Source: Paramecium sonneborni (taxonomy: Eukaryota; Ciliophora; Oligohymenophorea; Peniculida; Parameciidae). Taken from it: 64,000 nt of DNA. The DNA is taken from the NCBI GenBank assembly GCA_905182985.1, contig CAJJDN010000055.1, positions 338,344-402,343 on the forward strand. Direction: 5' to 3'. Shown one piece after another: positions 11,246 through 24,715 of this stretch. The stretch's first letter is position 1. The number at the start of each line of letters is the position of its first letter. Made by a program: the position numbers and the translations under genes. Under the pieces are notes generated by a model, which saw only the letters and a program-made list of their open reading frames with translations, was not told the DNA's origin and did no database searches.

Positions 11246-14200
11246 ATGGATAAAGAATAAGTAATACCTACTCTACAACAATAAGAGAGAGAGTTAGAGA
11301 AGAAACGAATAGGAAAAGGCTTAGAAGAACATTTCAAATTGTTTAATGATCTTTTGAAATTAAAATAAGCTTCATACACAAAGGCGATTATAATGCTAAT
11401 TGTTGCTTTTATTCATCATATTACGAGTTAAATTCGATAGTACCTTAATCTGTATATTCAGATATAAAAACGTGATAAATCTCCACTATTCATCAGAGTC
11501 TACTATTCTTGATCAAATAATAGAATCCGGTACCTACTTTGACATTCAAGGTTTACTTAGACAAGACATTACAATCAATTATATAATGGTCTCAGTATTT
11601 TTACTAACAACAATTGGTAATACCTTACTTTATTTAATTCTTTATGTATTACAATCAGATGACTTCAGAGTTAGAAAAAAGTTTATAGGAAAAGTAATTA
11701 TATTTTACTATCATAGAAATTTGTGTAATTATCAGAATGGTATATATGGATATTCCATTATCCAGCTTTGGTTGTCTTCTTTGAAAATATAATTTGTGGT
11801 CCTTCTATGGATTGTTCATTAACTTTAGAAAGAAAAGTTTTAATTGTTATTTCAATATTAGGGTAATACACAACATTTTATATTAGAGTAATTTTTGGAG
11901 TTTTCAATATATTTTTCTTAAGTGTGTTTTTTCATAATGATAGCAGTTAGAAAAAGGATTGTTTAAATACAGAAAATTCTATCTATTTAGCAATGTTTCA
12001 TTTATTTAGAGCTTTCTAAGCTTTCTTAATTTGTTTTAAGTAACAAATTTATTATCTTTTAGTTCAAATGAATATTCTTATCTTTGGATTATGATGATTT
12101 GTATTTTTTTAGGATATTCTTTCTTTCTTTTAAATTGCTTATTCTATAGTGGATATATGGCTTTTGCTACATCTATTATACGTAATACTTTTATGATTTT
12201 ATTAATTATTATGGTTTCATCTAGCTTTTCTATGATGATTGATGAACTTTGTCGTTTTAATACACTTGAATAATAATTTGAAAATTTTAGTTTATTTTTT
12301 ACTTTGTCATTCCTTTTTTTAGTTTGTTGCTTTATTTATAATTTAAGAAATTCTAATTATGAAGATATCAATTATGAAAAGGCAAGTGATACTGATTTTG
12401 CTAGACAAGTTTTCATTGTAAATTCACTACTAGAAGTTACTAATTAAGATATTAATGTTGATTTATTTTTTAAAGGTATCTTGTAAAGACATATGGAATA
12501 AGAATGCAAACATACAATTATATAAGGTGAAGGAAGATGTTTTTGTAAAAAAAAAAAGACTTATGATTCTAAAAAAAGAAAAGAAGTTATGCTTGATGAT
12601 TGGCTAATTCATAAGAATATCTATGTTAAATTTTTAATCAAATCATGGATTGAAACTAAACTTATGGATAACCCTAATTCTATTGAATTACAATTACTTT
12701 ATGCTCGTTATATGTTCTTTAAATTTCAAAATCATTAAATTTCATTACATATTTTAAATAGTTTAGAAAAACGATTTCTATTTATTATTAATAGATATAA
12801 AGCTTATTAATTAAAAATGAAAATTATGAGATATGTAAAACATCGGAATTAAGAAAGTTATAGAGAAAAATTAGAAATCTAAAATGCTTTACATATTGAA
12901 GATTTGATTGAAACTATTAAATAGAATATTAATAATATTATGATATAAAATTGTTCATTTTGGAAATGTTTATAGAAAGAAGTAATAGATTTGAAAGAAT
13001 TGGATGATATGCTTAAAAGCTAATTTGAGAAAATTGAATAAACTAATAATTTATGGGTTTAGATATAAAATTATTTAGACTTCAAAAAAAAATGGAAATT
13101 TTATTATGCATGGTTTACTCTTTATATTCAAAATAAGAAATTAAAAAATAAAATATTAGATAATTTTTAAGGATTATCAGTGAATGAGAATGACATATTT
13201 TCAGAAGAAGTTTAAGAAAATAATTTAGAAGAAGATATAGCAAGTGTAAAATCAGATTAAGAATTAAAAATAGATATGGAAAAAATAGATATAAAAAGCA
13301 AGAAAATAATTTTTGATAAAAAAGCTTGCATAATATAAACTACTGATGATCCTGATTCTTTAATTATAAAAGTAAATAAATAGTTTACAAAAATCTTTGG
13401 TTATACTTATGAAGAAGTTGCTAATAAATTTTAAATAGCATAATTAATGCCTGATATATATTCAAAAGTACATCCATCATTATTAAATGATTATAAATTA
13501 ACAGGAAAGGCTAATTCACTATATTCATAAAGAAAAGTATATTGTATTCATAAGAGTGGATATATGTTTACAGCATAAAAGTTTCTTAAATTATATGTAG
13601 ATTTAAATGGATAATCACAATTTGTGGTTATGATTAGACCAACTGATTTAAATAATGAAAAGAAACATGATGTAATAATATTAAATTAAGATTGGGAAAT
13701 TAATGGAATGACATAAAATGTAATCTAATCATTATAAATTGATTAGTCATTATTTTAAAAATAAAAATTATAAACCTTAATAAATATTTTATTATTTGCA
13801 CCCAAATTAATATAATTTAGTAGAGCATGTTAATTAATTAATGAAGAAACAGATTTAGAATTATTTGGAATGTAAAAACTTAAAAAGAAAAAAGAAGAAC
13901 CTTTACTTAAATCAACAAAACATTTTAATAATTTACCTGGATAAATTAAAATTTAAGTAAATATGACAAATTCAGGTTCAAATAATTTGATACCTGGTAA
14001 AAGTGGAAAGGCATTATCATCTGATGTTGATTTATCATCAAATTATTTATAAATGTAATCTTTAGATGTACCAGATGATAAACAATTTTTATAATAAGCT
14101 AGTAGTGTTAGTGATAAAAATGAAGTTTAAGATTTTAAACATTAAATTGATTAATATTCTGAAATGTAAAAAGATATAAATGAATAATAAAATAAAAAAG

Positions 14201-17152
14201 TTGATGAATAAATTAAAAAAATGTATGAAACATAATTTTAGAATAATTATAAAAGAATTTAAACTAAATTTGATAATAATGCTGCACATTCAGGAGATAT
14301 AAGTGATGATAATATAAGTAGAGATGAAATTGTTAAATAGAAAGGATAATTTGTTTTAGATGGTAAAGTAAATAATGGAGAGCCAATTTCATTTCATATG
14401 AAATTATCAGATAAATTTTTAGCTGCTTGTAAACATTATACAGATTCTAAATATAAATTATATTAAATCAAGAAATAATAAGATGATGTAATTTTATTAA
14501 ATATTTAAGCATGTTAAATTAGAAGAAAAATAAGATAAAGAAAAAGAAAAAGTCAAAACAAAAGTTAATGATAAGAAATTATTTTTTAAATAAGGAACTT
14601 AATAAAGAGAATTTAAGAAAAAAGCAAGATTAATGTTTTAAAAAGCAGCTGAAAGAAGAAAAAATGATGAAGATAAAGGTTATTATGATTTGATAAAGGA
14701 AATTTATTAAGATATTTTAAAAGATTAGTAGAAAGTCAAATCATTTAAAATTATTTGCACTATTTCATTTTATAAAATTAGAGATGAACGTATAGGAATA
14801 ATGAAAGTTTCAAATATTTCAGAAATACTTAAAAATAAAATTAGATAAAATGTTCGTAAATAATCTTATATGATGTTACATAAAGGTCTTTCTAGAGGTA
14901 TTTGTTATTAATATAATAATTTAGAAATGTCAAGACTTAAGAGTATATAAAATAATGATGGTGCAAAATATTTAACAATGACTAGTGATGGAGAAAGTAA
15001 AATAATTTCACCTCTTCAACCATAAACTTCTCCAAATAATTCAAAAAATTAAATTAAAACAGCCACAAAATCAAATGGATTGGGATATTAATTATAAAAA
15101 GAAGATAATTTAGAAGATTTAGAAGAAAAAGATGCTCTTGTAGATTTTAAAGGTCAACCAAAAATGATCAATTGGGAAACCTTTTAAAATTAATTTAAGA
15201 TGCAATAAGGTACTTAAAGTTTCTCTTTAAATGTTCTTGATAACATTTTTAGAAAAGAAGATAATAATAAACCAAGAAAATTACTTGTCAAAATTTCATA
15301 TTTAACTTGGTTTCTACGTTTTATGTATGTAACTATTTTAACATTGAATTTAATAACATACTTTCTAAAACCTTATTCGGTATATTAAAAATTTATTATA
15401 GGACTTTTTACCAATTAAAACTTAATCTGCACGTATCTTACAATTATCCCAAATGTAAACCTATATATTTGAAGCCTATGACACAATTATGGATTTACTA
15501 TTATACAAAAATGCCAATTTTTCTAATTTATTAGTTAAAGGAATTGCTCTTAATTCTTAAGAACAATTTTTTAATTATTAAACCTAATAAATAGACCAAG
15601 GATATGAATTTTTTAAATTATAAATTAGAGATCTTAATTTATAAGAAACATTTTTGGATGAATCTATTTTTTACAGTAATTCAATGATTGATGAGACTAT
15701 TGCTTAAAATTTAAATGTTCCTATCACATTAGATTATAAAGATATTTTTACAAAAGTAATACTAATTGAACATTAAGTATCCATTTTATCTTCTGATGAA
15801 TTAATATAACTTAATGAATCAAATTCTTTGGTGAAATTTATTAGAAATGTTACTCTTCCTACATTATATTTATAATTTAATACTGCTGTCATGATTTTGG
15901 AAGATATTCTAAGTGATAAGGCAAGTTCAATGTCAGATTTTGTGATAATTATTTTAATTTTGGAATCTTGTATATTTATTATTGGATTTTTTGGTTTATT
16001 ACTAATCATTTTATGGATTTGTTAAACTTTCAAAGCAGTATTAAAAATGTTTATAATGATTAAAAAAAATGATCTAAATAAAATTGTCAAATAATAATAG
16101 TTTGTTTAAACTTAATTTTAATATATATTGAATAAAGATGATGAAATATCTGGAATACTCTAATAAAATGATAAAAAATTACAAATTACAACTAAAACTA
16201 ATTTTTAATAATAATAAAATTTCCTTCTTATTAATGAAGTTGAAGACTAAAACTTAACTAAAAGAAAAGATAAGTAGATTTTTGAAAAGCAATTACTAAA
16301 AAAATTAACCATTAAAATGTCATTAATCTATATATTATATGTTCTATTTTCATCTTCTGCTTCTTTAGTATTTTTTTTAACATTAAGTAATTCCTCTTAA
16401 TAAATAACTCTTTTAATTAGTACTGGTTCAGATTCTATTTAAGATTTCAGTGATAGTTAATTATTATTGGTTTCAGTCAAAGAAAAATATTTTAATCCTA
16501 ATCTATATAATTCAAATCGCTTAGAATAAATATAAACTATTCTAGAAGAACAAATTGCAGATATCAAAAGCACTCCTTCTATTGAAAATCCAAATTATGG
16601 TACATATTATACAAGTTTTCAATCTATATATTTTGGTAATTTATGCACATATCTTGCTGAAAATTCTTATTTGGAAACTGATGCTGCTGAAGATTGTTAA
16701 ACTGTTTTGAATGGAAAATTAAAATAAGGAGTTGTAGCATTTAATTAGTTGTATTCTTCTGTCACTGAAGGTATTTATCTTAATTATATTAAGATTATGT
16801 CTTGAATAAAGAAACTCGATTTGGTTAGATTAATTTGGAAACTATTTGGTAATACAATATTGCTATAGATTATATCAAATCAGCCTTCAAAGCTTTACTA
16901 ACTTCTTGGTCAAAAGATTTAGGGAATCTAATTGACCAATATTTTACCCTTATACTTGTATTGCTTATTGTCATGGTTGTTTTTTAACTTCTAGTATTTA
17001 TTACCATAGCAGAAATGTACTTAGTAAATTAATTGAACAAATCTTTTCAGTTCTATAGAAAAATATACAAGTCTTATATGCCCAATGATATCATATAAAA
17101 AGAAAAAATTATTAGAGCTTCACTTATCAAATATAGTATTATTAAAAGATGA
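11246..17152 (+). CDS. Giant polytopic PAS protein, TmcB-like
   Basis: A protein of 1923 residues after introns 11440-11461, 11694-11716, 12040-12062, 14488-14509, 15380-15401 and 16771-16793. The N-terminal third is a bundle of about eight or nine transmembrane helices. A cytosolic region follows with a C-x(n)-CFC Cys cluster and TPR-like helices. A PAS domain lies near 13315-13655 bp (FTKIFGYTYEEV, LMPDIY, HKSGYMF, FVVMIRP). Long Gln/Asn/Asp-rich linkers lead to two further membrane clusters with a large non-cytosolic loop. The architecture matches ciliate and Dictyostelium TmcB/TmcC-type proteins as I remember them; no search was run. A membrane sensor role is inferred from the PAS domain. 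A second, reverse-strand relative is at 51487-56511, and a more distant one at 43608-47693. Confidence 0.75.
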
Positions 17153-17579
17153 CTAACTAAAATATCTATGAAATTATTATATATAATATATATATTTACT
17201 ATATTAGTTTGAATTAAATGAATGTAATTGAAAATAGAATATTCTACCTTTGTTTCCTCAACAGAAAGCAGCTTATATATATTTTATAAAATATTTTAAA
17301 ATAAATTTAATTTTCTTGATTTATATATATGTATTAATAAGTAATGTAATACACAAAAAATTATTTTAGTCATATAAGAATTCTTAATTAATGGTATTGG
17401 TTTCAAATATAATCTTTAAATATCAAATCTAATTCAATGTTAAAATATGAACTAATATAAACTTAATTAGTAATAGCTCTCGAGCATCATAATTGAATTA
17501 TTTTTAATGTTATTTAAATCAAGAGTCAATTATGTTTGAAGCTTTTTAATAAATTTTTTGTGTTAATAAGAATAAAAAA
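17153..17579. other. Intergenic spacer
   Basis: About 430 bp of strongly A/T-rich sequence with no conserved frame, RNA gene or repeat that I can recognise. Confidence 0.5.
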
Positions 17580-19019
17580 ATGGACTAGATGAATAAATTT
17601 ACGTTATAATTTAGAGCTGGAGATATTGAATTAAAATATTAAAAACAGTCGATTTAAAAACTACTCAAACCTCTTCATTATGGTCTCCTTTTAATGTCAT
17701 TATTGTTAAATACAATTTAGATAATTACGGTAACAACTAGAGAATCTTTTTAATTACCATTCATTAATATTGGATTTGTTGTAATTTCACTATTTAGTTT
17801 TTATATTGTCTATAAGAAAGAGACATTAACATAGAAAATGATGACTATTGAAAATGCTTATATCCTGTTTCTTTAATTAAATTTTACTGCTAGTAATATA
17901 CATGGATAAGAATACTATTTATATGGTAGTAGCTTTTCTTTGATATAGGCAGTAACTTATTTTGCTACAGATTTTTATCTAAGTTGTCCGTCTGTTATAA
18001 TGCATTTAATATTTCGACTTGTAGCAACTACTTTATATGCAGGTAGATTTGATTTGGTAGGGTTGGGTCTCACAATTACTACAGCAATATTTTTAATAAG
18101 TGTTCTTTATATCTGCAACAGAGCACAAAGGTAATAATTTTTATTGAATTTCAAAGAAGATACAATTAACTATTAATTACAAACTTTAATCAATAAACCC
18201 TTTACAAAAATCCTTTTTAATGAGAAGAAGCTTTAAATAGATGTGCTTTAGGTCAATAAAGAACATTAATTTTTGGGCTATAATTAAGATTTGTGTTTTG
18301 GATGTAATATCAGGAATTTTATTAGGAATTGTAAAATTGGAGATAGAGCCCTAGAGAAATGGATAATTCATGATTAAAACAATTTATAGGAGAATTGTCT
18401 TGCGATAGTGTAAAGAACAAAAATAAAAATTCGGCTATGTTAATTTAATACTGATAATAGTCTAATATTAATTATAGAAAATTAAAAAGTGGATACAAAG
18501 CAAAAAAAAGTTCCTTAGTTTATAAAAAGTTAATTAATTGAATAATTTTTGATAAGCAAAAAAACACTTTTTAATATGTAATTTAAATTTGGTGTAATGT
18601 CGATATTAATGTTAAGTCAACATAAAATAAAGACAATAAATATTGTAAAATTATTGGATAAGTTTTTGAATACTTATGTTTTTTCTGGAAAAGTATATTT
18701 GAATTTGAATGGTAATAAGATCATAAAACTGAAGACTTATGCATTATATCTTAAAATTTTCTTAATTCAAGTTTTTAACATAATTTAAGATTTAGAGTAC
18801 TCTTAAAATATATTTAATGAAATATGTATTAATAATTTTGATAATTATCTTGTTTTTGAGTTGAGATTATCAAATAAGAATTAGTTCCTATAATTGTATG
18901 AAAAGAATTTTTTTATAAAATATACTGAATAGCATTTGTTAGTAACTCCATTAAGTTTAGATTTAGTATTTTATTTTAATAAATTAATTCCATTTGATGA
19001 AACTGACTCTTAGTTATGA
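17580..19019 (+). CDS. Six-helix membrane protein with cytosolic tail
   Basis: An uninterrupted code-6 frame of 479 residues. After a short polar N terminus there are about six hydrophobic segments within residues 30-190 (for example HYGLLLMSLLLNT, FVVISLFSFYIVY, TTAIFLISVLYIC), then some 290 residues of soluble sequence ending in TGA at 19017-19019. The layout (membrane block, then a PAS/kinase-sized cytosolic part) resembles ciliate membrane sensor proteins, but I see no His-box or nucleotide-binding motif. Function is not assigned. No introns are needed. Confidence 0.6.
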
Positions 19020-19230
19020 TAGTAGAAAACTTGATAATGAAATTTATGTTATAATAATTTGTATAAATTATATATTTAAAGTATAAAATGTTGAATAAAA
19101 GTCGCAGAGTAAGAAATCAAGAATAAAGTTATTTCTTAAAAATAAAAATATAAATTAAATTAGCAAAAAGCAAATAAGTAGTTTGAGATGGTAATACAGA
19201 AATAAAATATAAATATAATATATTTAATAT

Positions 19231-20177
19231 ATGAATAATCAACCTGTTTATATGTCTGTTGAACAAATAAATGCTTTATTTTAGAGGGATTCGACATTTG
19301 AGATGAGAGATGATCGTATTAATTCGTTCTAGAATGATTTCAAAAAGAATGAAGTAATGATATTGAGTAAGTTAAAGACTTGGAAGTCTGAGAGTGCTGA
19401 ATGTGAAGAGAATAGACCAACTAATTAAAGTGAGAGTATGATGATGAGTAAGAATAATTTTGGTTGAAGTTTATAAGTTACTAGAGAGGAGTATTAGAGT
19501 TTACAATAGGAATATGAGAGACGTAAGGATATGGAAGAGAAATATAAGGAAGATATAAATAGATTAATGAGAGAACTTAAATAGAAGATTGCAGAATTAG
19601 AAAGTGTAAAGAGAGATTAGGATATGATATTTGAATAGAATTAAAGAAGAGAATGTAAGATTGAACATTAATAAAATGAATAGCAATGCTTCAAAATTTG
19701 AGATCATAAATCTAGGAAGCAAATAGTCGTGAATAGAAGGCTGTGATTGAATTGGCAGAGATGTAAGAATAACATCTATAGATGAAATAACAATTAGAAA
19801 TAGTGTAGCAGAAATACAATTGTTTACAGAAACAACATAAGTTTGAAATTGATAGAAAAGAAAAGTAAATAGATTAACTAAAGACTTAAATTGTTTCTTT
19901 AAATGAGGATAATGAAAAATTAAAGAATGAACATTAGTTAGGGATTTCCCATCTCGATTCTTTGAGGATGTCATAAGAAAAAATTTAAAATTAATAGGCA
20001 TAATTTAATTCGAGTGCATATAAGAGTAGCATTTAATTTTAGAAAGAAAAGCCAATTACATAGATTTAGTTTAAGAGTAATTATGATTCTAAATTAACTT
20101 TCGGTAAAAAGTCTCAAAACTCATTAAAATAATAATAATAATAATCATAATCTGATTTGTAGTCGAAAGAATAATGA
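19231..20177 (+). CDS. Coiled-coil protein
   Basis: A protein of 295 residues after removing two introns: about 30 nt near 19452 (contains a TGA, ends AAG) and 29 nt near 19652 (ends TAG). Almost the whole length is a heptad-like coiled coil rich in Glu, Lys and Gln (REEYQSLQQEYERRKDMEEK, then QIVSLNEDNEKLKNEH), with a short Ser/Gln-rich tail. No catalytic motif. It may be a structural cytoskeletal protein (inference). It ends 34 bp before the OLA1 start on the same strand. Confidence 0.65.
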
Positions 20178-20211
20178 GTTTAATATATTATATATATATA
20201 TTAAGATTTAA

Positions 20212-21496
20212 ATGCCTCCTAAAAAGGAATAACATGAAGAGAAAAAGAATAAATTGGGAAGACCCAGTAATACTCTTAAGATGGGAATAGTAGGTATGGC
20301 AAATGTTGGTAAGGAATGCAATTTATGAAAAATAGGAAAATCAACCACATTTAATACTTTATGTAAATTGAATGTTCCAGCAGAAAATTATCCATTTTGC
20401 ACAATAGATCCAAATAATGCAAAAGTTCCAGTACCAGATGAGAGATTTACTAAATTATGCTAAATGCATAAACCAAAAAGTGAGATTTAGGCAGTGTTAA
20501 GTATTGTTGATATTGCTGGGTATTTATATATAAAATAATAATACAAATAGATTGGTACCAGGAGCACATAAAGGAGAAGGTTTAGGAAATGCTTTTTTAT
20601 CACATATAAAAGAATGTGATGGAATTTATCATGTAGTAAGAGCATTTGAAGATGAAAATGTTTGTCATACTGAATTGTCAGTAGATCCAATAAGGTAGAA
20701 TAAATATATATATAAATATATAGAGATATGGATATAATTTCAACTGAATTATTGTTAAAGGATTTAGAATTCTGTAATAATAGATTAGCAGAGACAGAAC
20801 ATGTAATAAAGAGAAACAATAATAAAGATGCTAGAGAAGAAAAAGAGGTTTTAGATAAGGTTAAATTATTGTTGGACAATAAGAAATGGGTAAGAACAGG
20901 AGATTGGAATTTTAAAGAAATTGAAATATTAAACAAATATTATTTCATTACAGCAAAGAATGTTGTTTATTTAGTGAATTTGAGTCAATAAGATTTTTAA
21001 ACAAGAAAGAATAAATGGTTGAAAGGAATTAAAGATTGGGTTGATGGTAATTGTCCAGGAGATATTATTCCATATAGTGCCGATTTAGAAAAAGCTATAT
21101 TTGAAGAGTACTTATATAATTATATATATAAATAGAACTTAAGCAGGTACAATTACATAAGAAAGATAAAAGTTATCTATGTTACCAAGAATTATAAAGA
21201 CAGGTTATAAAGCATTAGATCTAATTTATTTTTTTACTGCTGGAGAAGATGAAGTCAGATGTTGGACTATAAGAGCAGGAACAAAAGCACCTTAAGCTGC
21301 TGGAGTTATTCATACAGATTTTGAAAAAGGGTTTATTTGTGCAGAAGTTATGAAGTATGAAGATTTTGTCAATTTGGGTTCAATCACAGCAGTTAAAGCT
21401 GAAGGTAAGTATAGACAATGGGGTAAGGAATATGTTGTTGAAGATGGAGACATCTGTTTCTTCAAATTTAATGTTGGAGGTGGAGGCAAAAAATGA
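20212..21496 (+). CDS. OLA1: Obg-like ATPase OLA1/YchF
   Basis: A protein of 389 residues (human OLA1 is 396) after introns 20309-20335 (27 nt), 20520-20550 (31), 20695-20723 (29) and 21108-21135 (28), all ending TAG. This conserved P-loop NTPase of the TRAFAC class binds ATP rather than GTP and associates with ribosomes. G1 is GMANVGKST at about residues 28-36, split by intron 1. The G3 region is [20 protein letters not shown], typical of YchF/OLA1. VRAFED and VDPIRD are conserved, and the TGS-like C terminus is clear ([34 protein letters not shown]). The tail is Gly-rich then KK. The four introns are fixed by protein homology, which makes this gene the best calibration of the splice rules here. 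Confidence 0.97.
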
Positions 21497-21574
21497 GTGT
21501 TAGAATATTAATTTCACATTAAGTATATTAAATAGATAAATCGATCTAATTTTATATATTTAACCTTTTCTCTC

Positions 21575-22510
21575 TCAAATCTATTATTAATCTTATACTC
21601 TAGATTCTGTTGTTGTAATACTGCCTATTTCTAATTAGAATTGTGATTATTTTGCCTCCTCTAATACAAAAGAATGATTCACTTAATCACATGTAATGAA
21701 ATCCTGTCTAGATTAGAAATATTTAAATGGGAACGAATATTCTATTTTTGTAACAAAGCCCTATTTTTATATATTAAGTATTTACCTTAGATAATTTCAT
21801 CATGAAACCATCAAATAATTGATATTCAATAAATGCAAACATAGTTGATGCTATTAAGTCTAATCTAGGAAATTCAATTATATTCATTATTAAGAAGAAT
21901 GCAGGAGGATAGTATTTTGATGGCAATGAAAATGGAAAGCATAAAAACTTTTAATATTCATCCTAATCTGTTAATGCTCTTCACTTATATATTTAATATA
22001 CTTATTCATCATGTAAATGAAAGTGATATTCCAAAATCCAAAAGATTATGTTTCTAGAACTTCTTTAGTAAGATATGACAATGAAAAACATAGCAAAACA
22101 TAAATAATCTAAGGATCAATTTTTAAATACTTGTATGATCAGATTCTTAAAGAATATATCACAAAAAAATGGTATTGTACCATAACTTTTTTCAACTTCA
22201 ATAGCACAAAAGAGAAATCCAAGTAAACTAATGGTAATATTATACATATCGCCTATTGGTAAATGATTTTAAATTTACCATGAAAGAATTGTGGAATGAA
22301 CAATCTCCATAATTCGAATTCATATATAGTTTTAGATGGGGTATCAACAAATATATTGAATAAGGAATCGTTTGTAAATATATCAAGGATGCAACATAAA
22401 GTGCTTGATATAAGAACAAATTTAGTTCCAAAAGTAATGCTTTACCAAATAGCTATAATTTTATCTAGTATTAACATTGTTAATAATAATTTTATAATTT
22501 TCATATTCAT
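21575..22510 (-). CDS. Rhomboid-like membrane protein, likely inactive
   Basis: A protein of 279 residues after introns of 26, 22, 23 (ends AAG) and 25 nt. Rhomboid/Derlin hallmarks are present: ELWRLFIPQFFHGD, then a helix ending EVEKSYGT (the family L1/TM2 E-x-x-YGT). Further helices are YVLLCFSLSYL, PPAFFLIMNIIEF and DLIASTMFAFIEY, followed by a polar C-terminal tail. The helix where active rhomboids carry GxSx reads FGFWNITF, so the catalytic Ser seems absent. That suggests a pseudoprotease (Derlin, UBAC2 or TMEM115 type) acting in ER or Golgi quality control (inference). The first ATG (22508-22510) overlaps the TGA of the upstream phosphotransferase; an alternative Met lies two codons later. 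Confidence 0.72.
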
Positions 22511-23405
22511 GATTAATGTTTAATGCTAAAAACATAAATGTCTAAGATTTCACAAAGTTAAGTAACAATACTCACAATACAATGGAAATAAGATAGAAAT
22601 GAGAAGACTAATAAAATAAATATGAGTTTGACTTCATCAAAATAACAAAAGCCATCAGAAGTAAAGTATTGAGAATACAAATTAATGATAATGGATCCTA
22701 GAGTGATCATCCAAGTGAATGAAAATTGATTAAAATTCTAAAATAATTATAGATTAAATAAATAACTTATTTAGTAATAATAGCCAATTACCAGATATTG
22801 ATAATTTTAGACCATTACAAACCAAAGGTAATCATGTATATATGGAACCATTTAAATAATATTTTTGTTGGAGACTGTTTTAATAAAGAATAATTAAATA
22901 ACAGGTAGACCTTCATCTACACCATTAATTACTCCTAATTAAAATATACCAGTGTGTTATTAACAATATACTCCAAAAAAGAATCCTGCATATCCAACCA
23001 ATAGTTGTTAGAATTGAAAATGGTGTAAAGGAAATCTTAAAAGCACTAAGAAATAACTATCCAGCTATCCAAGCTGCTGTACAATCACTACTATGATCCA
23101 TCAACATTCCTAAGGCAGTTGATTATTTAATTCTTCTAGCTTATTTCCCATCTGCGTTATCTAAAGTTTAATATATGAATATAGACAAGGCTATGTACAA
23201 ACTAACCCATTATGGTAAACCTTAATCAAACATTGGATTGAAAAATAAACTTAATAGATAACCAGATAATAAAGTACAAAATCCTTTAATTGTTATCAAT
23301 CGTTTTAGGTATATGATCAACCTTTTAATAAATTTAGTTATTTTACAACAAATTAAGCTATTTCTCCTAAAATCCAATTGTATAAAATAGAGAAATTCTA
23401 TCCAT
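22507..23405 (-). CDS. Choline/ethanolamine phosphotransferase
   Basis: A protein of 264 residues after introns of 25 (AAG), 22 (AAG), 28 (CAG) and 29 nt (TAG). It carries the full CDP-alcohol phosphatidyltransferase signature D-G-x2-A-R-x8-G-x3-D-x3-D (DGKQAR then GMLMDHSSD, about residues 77-99). These residues bind the CDP-alcohol and Mg2+. Further matches to eukaryotic CEPT1/EPT1 are HTGIFQLGVINGVDEG and the last helix, LLVFSFLSYFHCIVSI, then IYVFSIK. It makes phosphatidylcholine or phosphatidylethanolamine from diacylglycerol in the ER; which one is not visible. It is about 100 residues shorter than usual, missing part of the middle helices, so a splice junction may be misplaced. The stop overlaps the rhomboid start. 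Confidence 0.85.
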
Positions 23406-23514
23406 TGTATTTGAATTTTCTCAAATTTTCATAGTATTATTATTTGACGTATTTTTACAACATTGAAAATAAATTTATAATTTTAATATAATAGCTTAAA
23501 TAAATTAGTGTTAA

Positions 23515-24610
23515 TCAAAAGTCTGCATCCATAGTAAATACTTTATCTTATTTTTTACTCATGACTCCAGCTTTTTAGTAATCTCCAACTCTTCTTTCAA
23601 AGAAATTAGTTTTTCCTTATAATGAGATCATATTCATCCATTCAAAAGGATTCTTTGAATTGTAAATTTTAGGAGCTCCTAAAGCAAATATTAATCTATC
23701 TGCAACAAATTCAATATATTGTTTCATTAAATTAGAATTCATTCCAATTAATTCAACTGGTAAAGCTTCACTTATAAATTCTTTTTCAATTTCTACAGCT
23801 GATGTTATTATTTCATGAATTCTTTAATTACTTAATTTATTAATTAAATGTTTATAAAGAAGACAAGCAAAATCAGTATGAAGACCTTCATCTCTTGAAA
23901 TTAATTCATTTGAAAAAGTTAATCCTGGCATTAATGATCTTTTTTTGATCCAAAATATTGCACAAAATGAACCAGAAAAGAATATACCTTCAACAGCAGC
24001 AAAAGCAATCAATCTTTCTGCAAATGAATCATTATCATTTATCCATTTCATAGCCCACATTGCTTTCTTTTAAATCACAGGTACATTATCTATAGCATGA
24101 AGAAGATAGTTTTTTTCATTTTCATCAGTTATATAAGTATCAATCAAAAGTGAATAAGTTTCCGAATGTATATTTTCCATAGCTATTTAAAATCCATAGA
24201 AACATCTGGCTTCTGGAATTTATACTTCTGTACAAAATTATTAAGCCAAATTTTCATTCACTATACCATCACTTGCTGCAAAGAATGCTAACACATATTT
24301 TATAAAGTGTTTCTCATCAGCTGTAAGTCTTTCCCAATCTTTAAGATCCTAAAATTTTATTATTTAAATTTCATACTTAATATAAATCTATCTCTTCTGC
24401 TGTCCAAAAACTTGCTTTATGTTATTTATACATATTCCAAATGTCATTGTATTTTATTGGAAATAACACAAATCTATTTGGATTTTATTTTAAGAGTGGT
24501 TCATCACAATCATTCTAATCAATTAATGTTTGACTCCCCTATACATTTGATAAAGGAACGAATGTTTAAGTCTTAGTATTGCCGCTCAATTCTTTATTTT
24601 AAATGAACAT
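23515..24610 (-). CDS. RNR2: Ribonucleotide reductase small subunit R2
   Basis: A protein of 355 residues after one 28-nt intron (24349-24376, TAG). It houses the di-iron/tyrosyl radical cofactor that the large subunit uses to reduce ribonucleotides for DNA synthesis. Ligands are visible: Asp in [13 protein letters not shown] (about 105), Glu and His in AMENIHSE (136, 139), the radical Tyr in the following TYSLL (143) and the later Glu in [10 protein letters not shown]. The C terminus keeps the subunit-docking tail (VFTMDADF), as in eukaryotic R2. The length is slightly below yeast Rnr2, with a short N-terminal extension. The partner large subunit is not in this window. Confidence 0.96.
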
Positions 24611-24715
24611 TTTTTGTATTTCAAATTTTAATTATTATTTTATATATACTCTTGAATTTTTGGTTTAAAATCATAACATTTTTGTTAAAATATTTATAAT
24701 TTAAAAAACGGCGGT

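Noticed and set aside
22017..23350. A plus-strand gene or decayed gene starting at 22017 with several TGA breaks.
   Set aside because: The minus strand holds two genes with strong family motifs (CDP-alcohol phosphotransferase and rhomboid-like), explaining the region fully.
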